Below the pieces are notes generated by a model. The model was not told where the DNA came from and did no database searches. It saw nothing but the letters and a program-made list of their open reading frames with translations. From positions 62,001 to 126,000 of the forward strand of contig JALQPE010000038.1 in the NCBI GenBank assembly GCA_030407315.1: a DNA stretch of 64,000 nt, written 5' to 3'. The DNA is from Asparagopsis taxiformis. Taxonomy: Eukaryota > Rhodophyta > Florideophyceae > Bonnemaisoniales > Bonnemaisoniaceae. A program made the translations under genes and the position numbers. Shown here piece after piece: positions 53,693 through 63,356 of this stretch (position 1 is its first letter; each line of letters starts with the position of its first letter).

Positions 53693-54934
53693 CTAAATCT
53701 CCAACGGTGCAAAGCCAATGTTGGGCGCCAGTTCACCACTCGATTCGTCAGATTTGTAGACAATGTCCGCCGCATCATTGTCATCATCCGAGCTGTCGTC
53801 AATCAGCAATGCCGCTCTTGAAATGAAATCGCCATCAGCCGACGGACTCGTCGCGCCCATACTTCCACACGTATACTCCTGAAACGCCTTTCGAATTTGC
53901 TGCGGCGTGCACGCAACGATACCCGACGGCAGCATGGACACCGGCTCCATAATCGGATCTCCTGCCAGCACCAGACACCAGCAGCCCAATTCATGGCACA
54001 CTTCAAAGCTAGCGTCATCATCATTGGACAGACGCGCGTCCTCATACACGCCGAGGCTATCGATAACAACTGGCAAATCAGCATTCTCCTCCAGCACCGC
54101 CATCGCGCCTTCACCGACACGACTCTTCTTCGCAATCACCGCCGTTCCACGGTACACGTACACAAAAACACGCTGCGTCGCCGGATTGAGCACCAGCTGC
54201 GACTTGCGATTCATGCGCACGTCATACACGGCGGCGCGGCCGGCGGCGGTGTGCAGCTCTGCGGTTGCGGGCTCTGACGACGGATGCTCGTCGTCTGCGG
54301 TCGGATGGGCGCGCGGCGGCGCGGCGAGCACGCGGATGCGCGCGGCGGCCTGCCGCTTGCCAATCGTGATCGACGGCAGCGCGGGCGCGAGGTGCTGCAC
54401 GGGCGGGGCCGACTTGGCGTCGCGTGGAATGTTGATCCAGATGGAAAAGTATTCAATGACTGGCGAGTTGATGCGGTGATTCACAACCAGCCCGGCGCCA
54501 GCGGTGAGCAGATGCGCGTGTCCGGGCTGCAGCGCATAGCTATTGGCGCAGGAATCATGGTACTGCAATTCGCCGCTGACCACGTACGAGAGCGCTTGTT
54601 GGCCGCAGCGCGGCGCCTCGCTTGAAGCGCATTGATCGGGCGAGATGCGATGCGGCCCGCAATGATCCAGCAGTAGAAACGGAGAGAAAGCGGAGGGATG
54701 TATCGAAGCGCTCGGTCGACGTATCCCCAGTCCGTCGGCGTCGAGTTGGCGACACGCTAGATGGATGTGCGTGACGAGGCGCGCTGGCGCTGATGGCGAT
54801 GGTGATGGCGATGACGGCTTGTCGTCTATATCATGGCGGCGGAGGCGGCGGGGGAGGATTGCGTTGGCGGCTCGACCAAGAGAGTTGGCAAGTGAGAAAA
54901 CTCTTGGAGCTGATTCGGAACGGGGTGATGGCAT
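53693..54934 (-). CDS. Divergent pirin-like bicupin protein
   Basis: A 413-residue protein with the pirin layout of two cupin halves. Family landmarks include FSPFLLLDHCGPHRI, LSYVVSGELQYHDSCAN and PGHAHLLTAGAGLVVNH, followed by EYFSIWINIPRDAK and SAPPVQHL. Pirins normally bind iron through an H-x-H pair in HPHRGFET, plus a His and Glu. Here the HPHRG segment is replaced by RCGQQALS, so the metal site is probably lost. There is a ~55-residue low-complexity N-terminus and an acidic C-terminal tail of ~50 residues. In the family, pirins act as redox sensors or quercetinases; this member may have only a binding role. The gene is GC-rich in its 5' half. Confidence 0.75.
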   Translation of the reverse strand: MPSPRSESAPRVFSLANSLGRAANAILPRRLRRHDIDDKPSSPSPSPSAPARLVTHIHLACRQLDADGLGIRRPSASIHPSAFSPFLLLDHCGPHRISPDQCASSEAPRCGQQALSYVVSGELQYHDSCANSYALQPGHAHLLTAGAGLVVNHRINSPVIEYFSIWINIPRDAKSAPPVQHLAPALPSITIGKRQAAARIRVLAAPPRAHPTADDEHPSSEPATAELHTAAGRAAVYDVRMNRKSQLVLNPATQRVFVYVYRGTAVIAKKSRVGEGAMAVLEENADLPVVIDSLGVYEDARLSNDDDASFEVCHELGCWCLVLAGDPIMEPVSMLPSGIVACTPQQIRKAFQEYTCGSMGATSPSADGDFISRAALLIDDSSDDDNDAADIVYKSDESSGELAPNIGFAPLEI

Positions 54935-55913
54935 GGACTCGCGGATTGTTGATGGGCGTGCAGAGATGCGGTTTGATGGGGTTGGGCGCGTGTTTAAAGG
55001 CTGGAAAAAGAATGAAGGAGATATGTCGAGGAAACTCGACTCAACAGAACAGGGTTACTGTAATACTGCATTGAATTATGATCGAGGCAAACGAAAATAT
55101 TTTGTTTATTTTGGGGAAATTGGTTAACCACTGGGGCCATTCAAACCGTCCCATACCTCGTGCAAGACGGCGCGGCGCAGCACAGCGCGCTGCAGCGACG
55201 TTGGCCCACTTGGCGGTATCGAGCCAAGCATTGTCCCATGCATGCACCAGTGTCTCGAGACGGGGTAACGCTGCTGGTCGGTAGCAATGCAATGCAATCT
55301 ATCCATCGTGATGTCATCTGTGATCATACAGTACAGTTCCACGAGATCCCCCCCTCCCGTCCTGTCACACGACTCACTCAATTCATCGCTCCTGAAACCC
55401 TCTTCACACATCTGTTACAGCGCGCAGCCCGCCTTTTCTCTCCTCGCTTTCCATAACATGCCGTATATTCCTAATCATCCAGCTTGCGTCCGAGTGCGTG
55501 CGCGCGCGCCCAACCGCCAACGCGCAGTCCATCTCATTAAGGCATGTCCTTCCTCCAGCAATAAATCATTTCTTCATCACCCCTTTTAAGCAGTCAAGAC
55601 GACAAATCATGCACACTTGAATTCATAAAACGTGCGCTCTCTCATCTCGATTCATTGTTGCGCGACGGCGTTGCACACCGTCGCGTTGAGATGAGCACCA
55701 CGCATGCACGCACACATCCTCCAATCAGCGCCCTTAATTTCGTAAATTTGAACGCTCCATCACTAGCCAACTCAACAGCCAGTCGAAACCAGCAGTCGCC
55801 ATGCAGCCGCACACGTACGTATCAATTACACACTTTCGTAAAGCTTGACACCAAAATTTACAGTTAATCCAACTCCCGCTACGTTGCTATCCTTCCACAC
55901 CCAGACGCACGCT
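54935..55913. other. Intergenic region, pirin-like / L-galactose dehydrogenase-like
   Basis: Nearly 1 kb. Short overlapping ORFs occur on both strands and none is recognised. A GAT/GGC-rich low-complexity patch near 54785-54870 overlaps the 5' end of the pirin gene. Confidence 0.45.
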
Positions 55914-56995
55914 TTAATTCGCACGCCCAATCGATCCCATAAACTGTCCACTGCTCCAGCGCCGATTGCGCACCCCGTCAAACACCGCCCGCACTTGCTC
56001 AATCAACTGCACATCTACCGCCTGAGCCACGACGTCCAGATTCCTCTCAAGTGTTTCAACCGAATCGATGCCAATCAACGTTGTCGCCACCACCTCCTCG
56101 TCCGCCTGCAGCGCATACTGCAGCGCTACCGTCGGTAGATCCGTCCCGCGCTCCGCACACACTTTCACAGCTTCTTGCGTTACACGCTTCGTTTCCTCGT
56201 CAGCTGGGTGCCACGCAGGCGGTCCGCTAGGTGTCAATAGTCCCATTGAAAGCGGCGAAGCGCTGATCACCCCGACGCCCATACGCTTCAAACTGTCGAA
56301 CAGTAACGCCAACCGGTCGTTCTGCAAATTGTAATTACAGTACGACAGCACAACGTCGACACTACCTGCTTCCACGACCGACAGAATGTACGGAAATATC
56401 TCCAGTGGATAGCCCGAAAATCCGACCGCACCAACTTTCCCCTCCCGTTTCAGCTTACATAGCGCTGGGATAGTTTCTGTGGCTACTAGATCTACATCAC
56501 CAAATTCAACGTCGTGACATAGAATGATGTCGATGTAATCCACTCCCAGACGCTGCATGGACTCGTGCACCGAGCGTGTCACCCTTTCTGCGGAGAAATC
56601 AAACTTATCGACGTCGTATCGGCCGACCTTGGTGCACAAAACAAACGATTCACGTGGCAGTTGGCGTAGCGCTTTGCCGAGCACGAGCTCTGCTTTCAGT
56701 CGACCATAGTAGGGAGAAACGTCGAAGAAATTGATACCGCGTTTGACGGCTTCATGTACTGCGCGGATTCCCTCTTCTTCCTGAGCACATGATGTACACA
56801 CACACACAAACGGAAGGGTTGTTAGATGAATGGACGAATGAACGAGCAACGGTGGATGGGATGATGCAAATGTACCTCAACGCGCCCATATTCGTTGCCC
56901 AAGGGACCAGCGCCGAAGGAGATTGGAGAAACGAATATACCGGTGTTTCCCAGTTGGCGACGGCGGTGAGCAAAGTCGCTTTGGTTGGCGGCCAT
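55914..56995 (-). CDS. Aldo/keto reductase, L-galactose dehydrogenase type, two exons
   Basis: The coding sequence joins 56876-56995 and 55914-56780 (328 residues). The 95-base intron (56781-56875) has donor GTACAT and acceptor CTCAG in phase 0 and contains a short AC/GT dinucleotide tract. L-galactose dehydrogenase makes L-galactono-1,4-lactone, the penultimate step of plant-type ascorbate synthesis. Exon 1 ends FGAGPLGNEYGRVE. The AKR catalytic tetrad is D60, Y65, K91 and H129. Long stretches match the plant enzyme: GINFFDVSPYYG, FDFSAERVTRSV, DIILCHDVEFG, GVGVISASPLSMGLLT and GPPAWHPA. The exon 1 start at 56995 is the ATG nearest the AKR core. The substrate is a family inference. Confidence 0.9.
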
Positions 56996-59387
56996 GGTAT
57001 GTTGGATACAAGGCGGGGATGTTGTGTCGTGTTCCGACAGCTCACAGGAGAAGATGCGGAAATTGATTTTGAACAAGTGGAGGAGAGGGAATTGTGTGGT
57101 GACAATTGAACAAGAGATGGCGGACAACTTGCGTTTGTTTGTTTGAAAACAAGTTTTAGAGATAAAGAATATGGGGCACGGGGCGGCCAATTGTATGTGT
57201 ACGCGGGTACTTGGCGGGCAGTGAGTGGCGGTTCGGACGGAATGAAATGTCAGGGTGAGTCATGAAGTGGAGCTGCCAGTCGAATATGTAAATGTGCACG
57301 TCTGGAGGGCAACGCGGAGTGCGTTAAGTTTGGAGAAAAGAAGCAAAATGGTAACGGTACAGTGGTCATGATGACATGTGTGGGAATTGAAAGATATGGA
57401 CGGAAGGGGTTGGATGCACATCGAGTACATGGCGTAAGCAACCTGGAATGGTTTGAATTAGGTTTGGGCAAAAGCAAATTCAGTGCAAGCTGGAAAGCGG
57501 ACATGTGCTAGTCAGGCGAGAGGATTGGTGCATCGGTGTCTGCGGGGCGCTTTTATTGGAGAAATATTCAAAAAAATGATTAAGGAAAATAGATTAAGCG
57601 GTGTACCTTCGGCGGCCGATAGGGGGCAGGGGGAACCCTTTGCTATTCTATTGGATAATCGAGTGCCTCATATCTCTTGCAAACATGTCTCGTGAGCGAA
57701 TCGCAACGTTTTGTTATTATTTTTAGAAGGCGGTGAAAGGCGGATCCGATACTGTACGGCACCAGATTTTCCTTCCATCCCTACACATGTATGTCAGTGT
57801 ACAGAAGGGGCCGGCATATGGTTTTCCGATTTGCGTATCATTGACAAAAAGGCACGCGCGCTAGTTGTAGCAAGCTGCCGTTTCTGAATCGTCCAGCTCT
57901 GCTGTGCTTTGCTGTGCTTGGAATCCACAACAAGGTACAGAGCGGTAACACCAACAAGGTACACTACTTTGTAGCACGTCTGGAAGCACATATGTGAGCT
58001 GATTACGCAGGCTATAATTGGGAGTGTGGGCGTGCTGTCTATTTCTGGACAGATAACCTGTTGCCATAGTACCACACCTTTGATTACCTTGCGATATGTA
58101 CAGTATGTCAACAGCAGGGAAAGCGCATGAGATATCGTGGAAAGTCACAAGCGCTTCGCTTCGCTGCGCTGCGCAGCGCGGAGCGGAGCGCTGGTATCGC
58201 ATGCATTGGGCAGTATCGCAACTTTGACAACAAGGATAACCGAACGCGTGCGCACGCGCGGCCCAGCACTGCACATTGCGCTGATTGGCGTGCAGCGGGC
58301 GCGCTGCCCGACACAGCGCGTTGATCCAGCGGCGCGGGCGGCCAGTGCGCATGGCGCCACCTGCCTAGCGGGAGCTGGATTGGCGGTGCGCGCCGGCCAA
58401 GTCACCATGAATCCTTGTTTCCTCAACGAGCGTGCTGTCGTTTCATCGCGTCTTGGCGTGACGGTTGGGGTGTCAGCTAACGGGGATTAAAGACATGAGA
58501 GGATGGGGGCGTCTTTTTCATGCATTCCAGATTGAAGCAGATTGTGAATCAAATGCGTGAATAGGTTTGCGCGCGCCGTGGCGGATCGAAGTGGCCCGCC
58601 TGCGGGTTCCACGCGCTGCTGTCAGTGTAAGAGGACATTTGTCCACGCCGGCGGTCACCAGTCGAGCATCCAGTAGTGCCTCCTGTAATAGGAAGCGGCC
58701 CTGCGATGGGCCAACGGGGCAATGAGGCGCTTGCGTGGCGGGTGGTTTTCCGGACCCGACCAGCAATGCACGTCAAGCAGCGATACGTGGAATTTGTGCT
58801 GCTTGACTCCACACTTTTGACTTTCCAACAACACTTTAATGCGGTCATAGCTGGTAAATTAAGACACTTGTGCATTGCATTGAGCAATGCTTTGTAGTGC
58901 TGCGCAGCAATGGCATGCGCGTGCCAACGGTTGGCGCGCGCAGCACCGCGACTAGGCCGCTAACACGGCGCCAGCAAGTCGCTCTTTTCCTCATACTGCA
59001 TGACCTCTTTGGGGTCCTCTGCTGCTAGACGTCTATTTTCGGTTGGCTTGCCTTGCTTGACGATGGAACGCGAAACGCAAAAGTGCGTTTATTCCGAAGC
59101 GATGCAATGCGATGCGACCTCATAGGTCGAGTGCTCGCTTTTGTAGACGTGTATGCTTGCTGAATAAACACATACCACAGTGTCATCCTCGCGTGCAGCC
59201 TCCCACATTGCTCCCCGTTGCCCTCTTTTTTCTCGACCCTCATGCTCTCGTCACGACAATCCCTATATCAGCGCACATTCCGTCCCTATCCCCGCCCCGC
59301 TTTCCTTGCCCAAATGTCCATTCGCTCACCCTCCACCCTCTGCATGCATTAGAAATCCCGCCCTTCTCCCCCACCATATTACACCAA
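56996..59387. other. 2.4 kb intergenic region, GC-rich and palindrome-rich
   Basis: No gene is recognised. The stretch 58140-58420 and 58890-58960 is rich in GCGC palindromes and includes a large imperfect hairpin listed separately. Minus-strand ORFs at 57861-58352 and 58549-58887 are open but lack family similarity. The last 300 bases before 59388 are C-rich. Confidence 0.5.
58150..58192. repeat. 43-base imperfect palindrome (GC-rich hairpin)
   Basis: The left arm begins AGCGCTTCGCTTCGC and the right arm ends GCGGAGCGGAGCGCT. The arms pair along almost their whole length, with a few G-U type mismatches, around a central GCGC. Embedded in a GC-rich stretch with other small palindromes. Confidence 0.7.
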
Positions 59388-60389
59388 ATGGAAATTTCAC
59401 TTCTTCTTTCCGCCGCTCAAGCTGCCCCAGCGCCAGCCGCAATTGTTGCCACAGCAACCACAGTTGCTCCATCCCCAGCCCCCAACTCCGCCGCGCTCTC
59501 CCCACCCCCGCCCCAACCCCAACCCGTCCCGTCCCCACGCTACCTCATTTCCAGCCCCGTCTCCCATCACAACGGCTCCCGAACCTCCGATCTACTGCAC
59601 GACGACTTTGCCACGACCACTAACGATCAACACTCCGTGCTCGCCCGCCCCCAAACCGCTGCCCCAATGCCCTTCTCCCTGGGCCTCCCGCAGGGCCGCA
59701 TCGAAAAGAAGCCCAACAAACCCTTCCGCTGCACAGTAGAAGGCTGTGACGCCACCTTTGGTCAAAAGGGCTCGCTAACTCGCCATGTCAAGTCTAGACA
59801 CGAAAAACTGCGTCCACACTCGTGCGACGTGTGTCAAAAGAGCTTCTCCGCTCTGTGGACCCTGCGCGTTCATCAACGAAACGTTCATCTCAAATCGAAA
59901 CCGCACAAATGTCATCTCTGCGACAAATCCTTTGGAGAACTCTTCAACAAGTCCAAACACATTGCAATCGTACATGAGGGAAAGCGCCCGTTTTCATGCC
60001 CAATTTGCTCGCGCGCCTTTGGATACAAGGGCGACATGAGAAAGCATGTGCTCGAGTTGCACGAGCAGTCGGGCCGCCCCTTCCAATGCATGGTGCCTTC
60101 GTGCGGAGTTAAATTTGCACGCAAACGCTATTTGCGACGACACGAAAATCTAAGTCACAAGGGAAATGCAGCTATTCTACAACGCGACCACGCTTCATCT
60201 CCTGAAACTTCGCCTAACTTCTCCTATTCGTTAACTGGCCAGAGACCTTCGCTCTTCTACCTCGAAGGAACCTCTGTTCCGAAAACTGCAACCGAAGCGG
60301 GCAAGAAGGAAAACGAATTTTCTCAGAAGACAGCAATGCCGATCACTGATGTGCGACAAGCTCCGCTGAGTTTGCCACAGAGATACTAA
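59388..60389 (+). CDS. Five-finger C2H2 zinc finger protein
   Basis: A 333-residue protein. Residues 1-105 are Ala/Pro/Ser-rich and probably disordered. Five consecutive C2H2 fingers follow at about 115-138, 146-167, 175-196, 204-225 and 234-257. Fingers 1 and 5 have the C-x4-C spacing (CTVEGC, CMVPSC) and 2-4 have C-x2-C. Linkers between fingers (for example KLRPHS, GKRPFS, SGRPFQ) are TGEKP-like but not canonical. The fingers probably bind DNA or RNA. Finger 1 and 5 spacing recalls TFIIIA-like and ZIC/GLI-type fingers, but five fingers are too few for TFIIIA. The ATG at 59388 is preferred because the upstream frame to 59112 is low-complexity. Confidence 0.85.
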   Translation: MEISLLLSAAQAAPAPAAIVATATTVAPSPAPNSAALSPPPPQPQPVPSPRYLISSPVSHHNGSRTSDLLHDDFATTTNDQHSVLARPQTAAPMPFSLGLPQGRIEKKPNKPFRCTVEGCDATFGQKGSLTRHVKSRHEKLRPHSCDVCQKSFSALWTLRVHQRNVHLKSKPHKCHLCDKSFGELFNKSKHIAIVHEGKRPFSCPICSRAFGYKGDMRKHVLELHEQSGRPFQCMVPSCGVKFARKRYLRRHENLSHKGNAAILQRDHASSPETSPNFSYSLTGQRPSLFYLEGTSVPKTATEAGKKENEFSQKTAMPITDVRQAPLSLPQRY

Positions 60390-60643
60390 TCATGTAAGAA
60401 ACTTAATACGGAATATGGTGCACTCTCGATGTATGGTAATCAACTAATGTTGGATGAGACTGCGCTCAAACTAATAAATCTACCCTATTGATACTAGCCA
60501 GCTTGGAATCACTTGCAGGTGTCGCACTAACTCCAACCACACAACCGTGTCTTGCTGACATTACTGTGCACATACAGCTGCATAGTTGAAATTGATTTAA
60601 ATGTACCTTGTAAGCACACAGCAATGCGGCGAGAGCATGTTTA

Positions 60644-61474
60644 TCATTCTCTGACAGCCTCTAGCAAAGTAGAGAAGTAGAATCTAGTTCCTGTAAATTC
60701 ACTTCTCTTAATTTTAAAGCCGCAATCAGCCAGTGCGCGTCGAATGTCTTGTTCGGCGTGCAGATAAGCACGTGTAGCCTTGCTGGGTCCTGGGAAGAAC
60801 TCTCCGACCTTTTTCAAAATCGAGAGCAGAAACGTGTTGGGTGCAAAGCTAATAATCAAACGTCTATCAGCTCGTTGTGCGAGGTTACTAATCATCTCGG
60901 CTGCCTTCTCGGTGGGGTAATGAATCATGACGTCCACACAACAAACGGTGTCATAATTGCCAGAAATTTGTTCGAGATCACTTGTGAAGAAGGTAACATT
61001 TGCCATTTTGTCTGGCAGTAGTTCCTGACCACGACGCGTCGCCTCGGCAACCATTGCCTGACTGATGTCGGAGGCGCTGACGGTTGCGCCGCGTGCGAGT
61101 AGCGGCAAAGTGAGCGAGCCGACACCACAGCCGGCATCACAAAAGGTGAGCGAATCGGCATTTGCATCATCGTCGATCCATTTGAGAATTTTATCCACGG
61201 TCTGCGCGTGGCCCTGACGAATGTCCAATTGCACGCTGTTCACTTCTCCTGCCTCGGAGTAGATGCGATTCCAGCGGTCGAAGCCGGTGTTATTGAAGTA
61301 CTCAGTGACAACGGCTTTGTCATCCACTTCGGTGGACTGCAGCATGCACGGAGCGGCGGAGCGGGGCCGAGCGGTGCGGACCGACAGCGGTACGGGTGCG
61401 AGAGCAGTGCGGGCGGAAAGCTGCAACGGTGAGCGGGGAGTGGAAACGGCGAGCGACGGGGCAAAGGCGGCCAT
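60644..61474 (-). CDS. ChlM: ChlM, Mg-protoporphyrin IX methyltransferase, plastid-targeted
   Basis: This SAM-dependent enzyme methylates the C13 propionate of Mg-protoporphyrin IX in chlorophyll synthesis at the plastid membrane. The 276-residue product starts at ATG 61474; the upstream frame begins with GTG at 61600. Residues 1-43 are Ala/Pro/Ser/Arg-rich, a transit peptide. The methyltransferase core has YFNNTGFDRWNRIYSE, SAM motif I DAGCGVGSL (113-121), SASDISQAMV, YDTVCCVDVMIHYP and ISFAPNTFLLSILKKVGEFFPGPSKATRAY. RAYLHAEQDIRRALADCGF and TRFYFSTLLEAVRE end the protein. All these are characteristic of ChlM. It is intronless. Confidence 0.95.
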   Translation of the reverse strand: MAAFAPSLAVSTPRSPLQLSARTALAPVPLSVRTARPRSAAPCMLQSTEVDDKAVVTEYFNNTGFDRWNRIYSEAGEVNSVQLDIRQGHAQTVDKILKWIDDDANADSLTFCDAGCGVGSLTLPLLARGATVSASDISQAMVAEATRRGQELLPDKMANVTFFTSDLEQISGNYDTVCCVDVMIHYPTEKAAEMISNLAQRADRRLIISFAPNTFLLSILKKVGEFFPGPSKATRAYLHAEQDIRRALADCGFKIKRSEFTGTRFYFSTLLEAVRE

Positions 61475-62333
61475 GATGGGATGAGGTGGGATCGGATGAG
61501 CGAGGTTGCTCAGCAGAGATGGAGATGCTGAATAGGGTCGCAGAGCATTTGGAATTGCGGGGTAGAGGAAATATTGGGGAAAAATAAGATAGGTTGCCAC
61601 GTGTCAAGCGAAAGCGAGTTGGTGGTAATTTTGCAGAGTAGCTCTCACGTACGCACACACACGGCACGTCGGTCATTTTACCGCTCAAAGTACAGTCACC
61701 TAGTAAGCGAAAAGTTGTTGAGCGCTCTTCGTCGGTCAGACGTTGCATCAAGCGCAGCGGAGGCTCTTGTCACGCTCGCGCTGCGGGATTTCCTTTGCAA
61801 TTGCGGGCGTTAATTCGCCCAACGTCGTCCATTTCACTCAGGATTTGGTGTTCTGCACCGAGCACATGGACAGCTGTCTTCTCACAGCAGCAACAAGTGA
61901 GCAAGCAAGACCAACTTTAACTCGTTTAAGCAAATTTGCTCACTATCAACGATTGCTCGTGTTGTGCGCACACGCGTGCTCAAAGTTTTGACCGCAGCAC
62001 TTGATTTGCATCCGAGCTCAGCTGCCGTGCCGCCGCTTCAGCGCTGCGCTGCGCATGAACCAAATCCAATCAACGCAGTGCACTAAATTTTTTGATTCGT
62101 TTGTTCACTCGCTCACCATATTGTACTATAGAAACTGAGCTGCATTGATTGCATTGCGTTACGTCGATTCAAGCAGCAGAAGCAGCACACAACCAACTGG
62201 GCACACGAGCGGGCAGCCAGACCAATCCGGCATCAGCTGCGCAGAATGAAACAGCTTTGAGCATTTGCTTTCTGCAAGGATTATACGTTGAAGAGTGTGA
62301 GTGCTGGGCTGTTGTGTGCTCCATTGCGTTTAG
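61475..62333. other. Divergent promoter region, ChlM / TADA1-like
   Basis: About 860 bases between divergent starts. A short ACAC run lies near 61656 and a GCGC palindrome near 62045. No gene recognised. Confidence 0.5.
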
Positions 62334-63356
62334 ATGACAGCTGGAAAATCAGATGTCGTTCGAAAACGCCTCACATCTGCTGGCCTCTCAGCAGAGGCGA
62401 TCACCAAATATATAGAAACGCTACGTGCCTTTCTGAGTGCACGATTAACCAAAAGTCGCTATGAAGACGAAATGTCCAAGGTGCTACCGAAAGACAAGAT
62501 CCATGTACATAATGCCATCCTGCATGACATTCTCTTCCGAGCGCAACAACGCCGAGAGGGCGTGCGCGAACTGCCGCTGGTGACGCCGCTCAAGGAGAAG
62601 CGGGTGGCGCGGCGGGAGCACAAGGTGGCGTCGTCGAAGGGGGGAGTGGCGACGCAAGTGAAGAGCGAGCCCAAGATCAAGCTGGGCACCAAACGGGTAT
62701 TGGAGGACGTCGAGAGTGAGACACGCACCAATGGGGTGTCGGATAGCGGGACGGGCAATACCAAGAAGATCAAGCGGGCGGCTGTGCCGAAGAAGGGCGG
62801 CGAGTGCAGTAAACTGGGCTCGATGATCAAAACGAAATCGGGCACAATAGACAAGGCATCGCCCAAGAGCGCAAAACGAAAGGGCGAAGCGACGGTGAGT
62901 CTACCGCCGCCGTCACCGTCGCCGTCCATGTCGGCGGTGGCGGGTAATGCGCAACGGTTGGGGGCGGGGACGCGATTGGCAACAATAGGAGGCGGGGAAA
63001 TTGGGTCGTATGATGGTCTGCCATACTTTCCCACGTGCCCCGGACAAGCGATGGACTTTGAAGTGTTCTTGAAGGTGCGGCAACGGGTGCGACGGATTGC
63101 GGTCGAACAGCTCGGGATGAATGGGGTCAAGGATGACGCGGTGGCATTGATTGTGCACGGCCTGGAATTGCACGTCAAGACGCTGATGGAGGGCGCGGCG
63201 AGGCAGCGCGCGGCGCGTGATGGACGACGTGCGCAGCGCAATGTGCAATGCGGGGCGGTGCGAGCGTTTGACTTGAGAGAGGCGGCGTTGCGCAACGTCG
63301 GGGTGCTGGGTGACGAGGGCGGGATGGAGCTTGAAAGATTGCTGATGCTTCTGTGA
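62334..63356 (+). CDS. TADA1/Ada1-like SAGA coactivator subunit
   Basis: A 340-residue intronless protein. The N-terminal ~70 residues read ITKYIETLRAFLSARLTKSRYEDEM then IHVHNAILHDILFRAQQ, the SAGA-Tad1 signature that anchors Ada1 in the SAGA core. The middle (about 85-210) is Lys/Ser-rich and disordered, with nuclear-signal-like clusters. The C-terminal helical part (about 245-330) has FLKVRQRVRRIAVEQLGMNGV and DAVALIVHGLELHVKTLMEGAARQR, which matches the Ada1 histone-fold-like region that pairs with Taf12. Transcription coactivator role is by family. Plants and algae usually have one or two such genes. Confidence 0.85.
   Translation: MTAGKSDVVRKRLTSAGLSAEAITKYIETLRAFLSARLTKSRYEDEMSKVLPKDKIHVHNAILHDILFRAQQRREGVRELPLVTPLKEKRVARREHKVASSKGGVATQVKSEPKIKLGTKRVLEDVESETRTNGVSDSGTGNTKKIKRAAVPKKGGECSKLGSMIKTKSGTIDKASPKSAKRKGEATVSLPPPSPSPSMSAVAGNAQRLGAGTRLATIGGGEIGSYDGLPYFPTCPGQAMDFEVFLKVRQRVRRIAVEQLGMNGVKDDAVALIVHGLELHVKTLMEGAARQRAARDGRRAQRNVQCGAVRAFDLREAALRNVGVLGDEGGMELERLLMLL

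Noticed and set aside
57861..58887. Minus-strand ORFs in the palindrome-rich interval
   Set aside because: GC-rich sequence yields long open frames on both strands, and none looks like a protein family.
60644..61600. Longer ChlM with a start at 61600
   Set aside because: That codon is GTG; ATG at 61474 starts the transit peptide.
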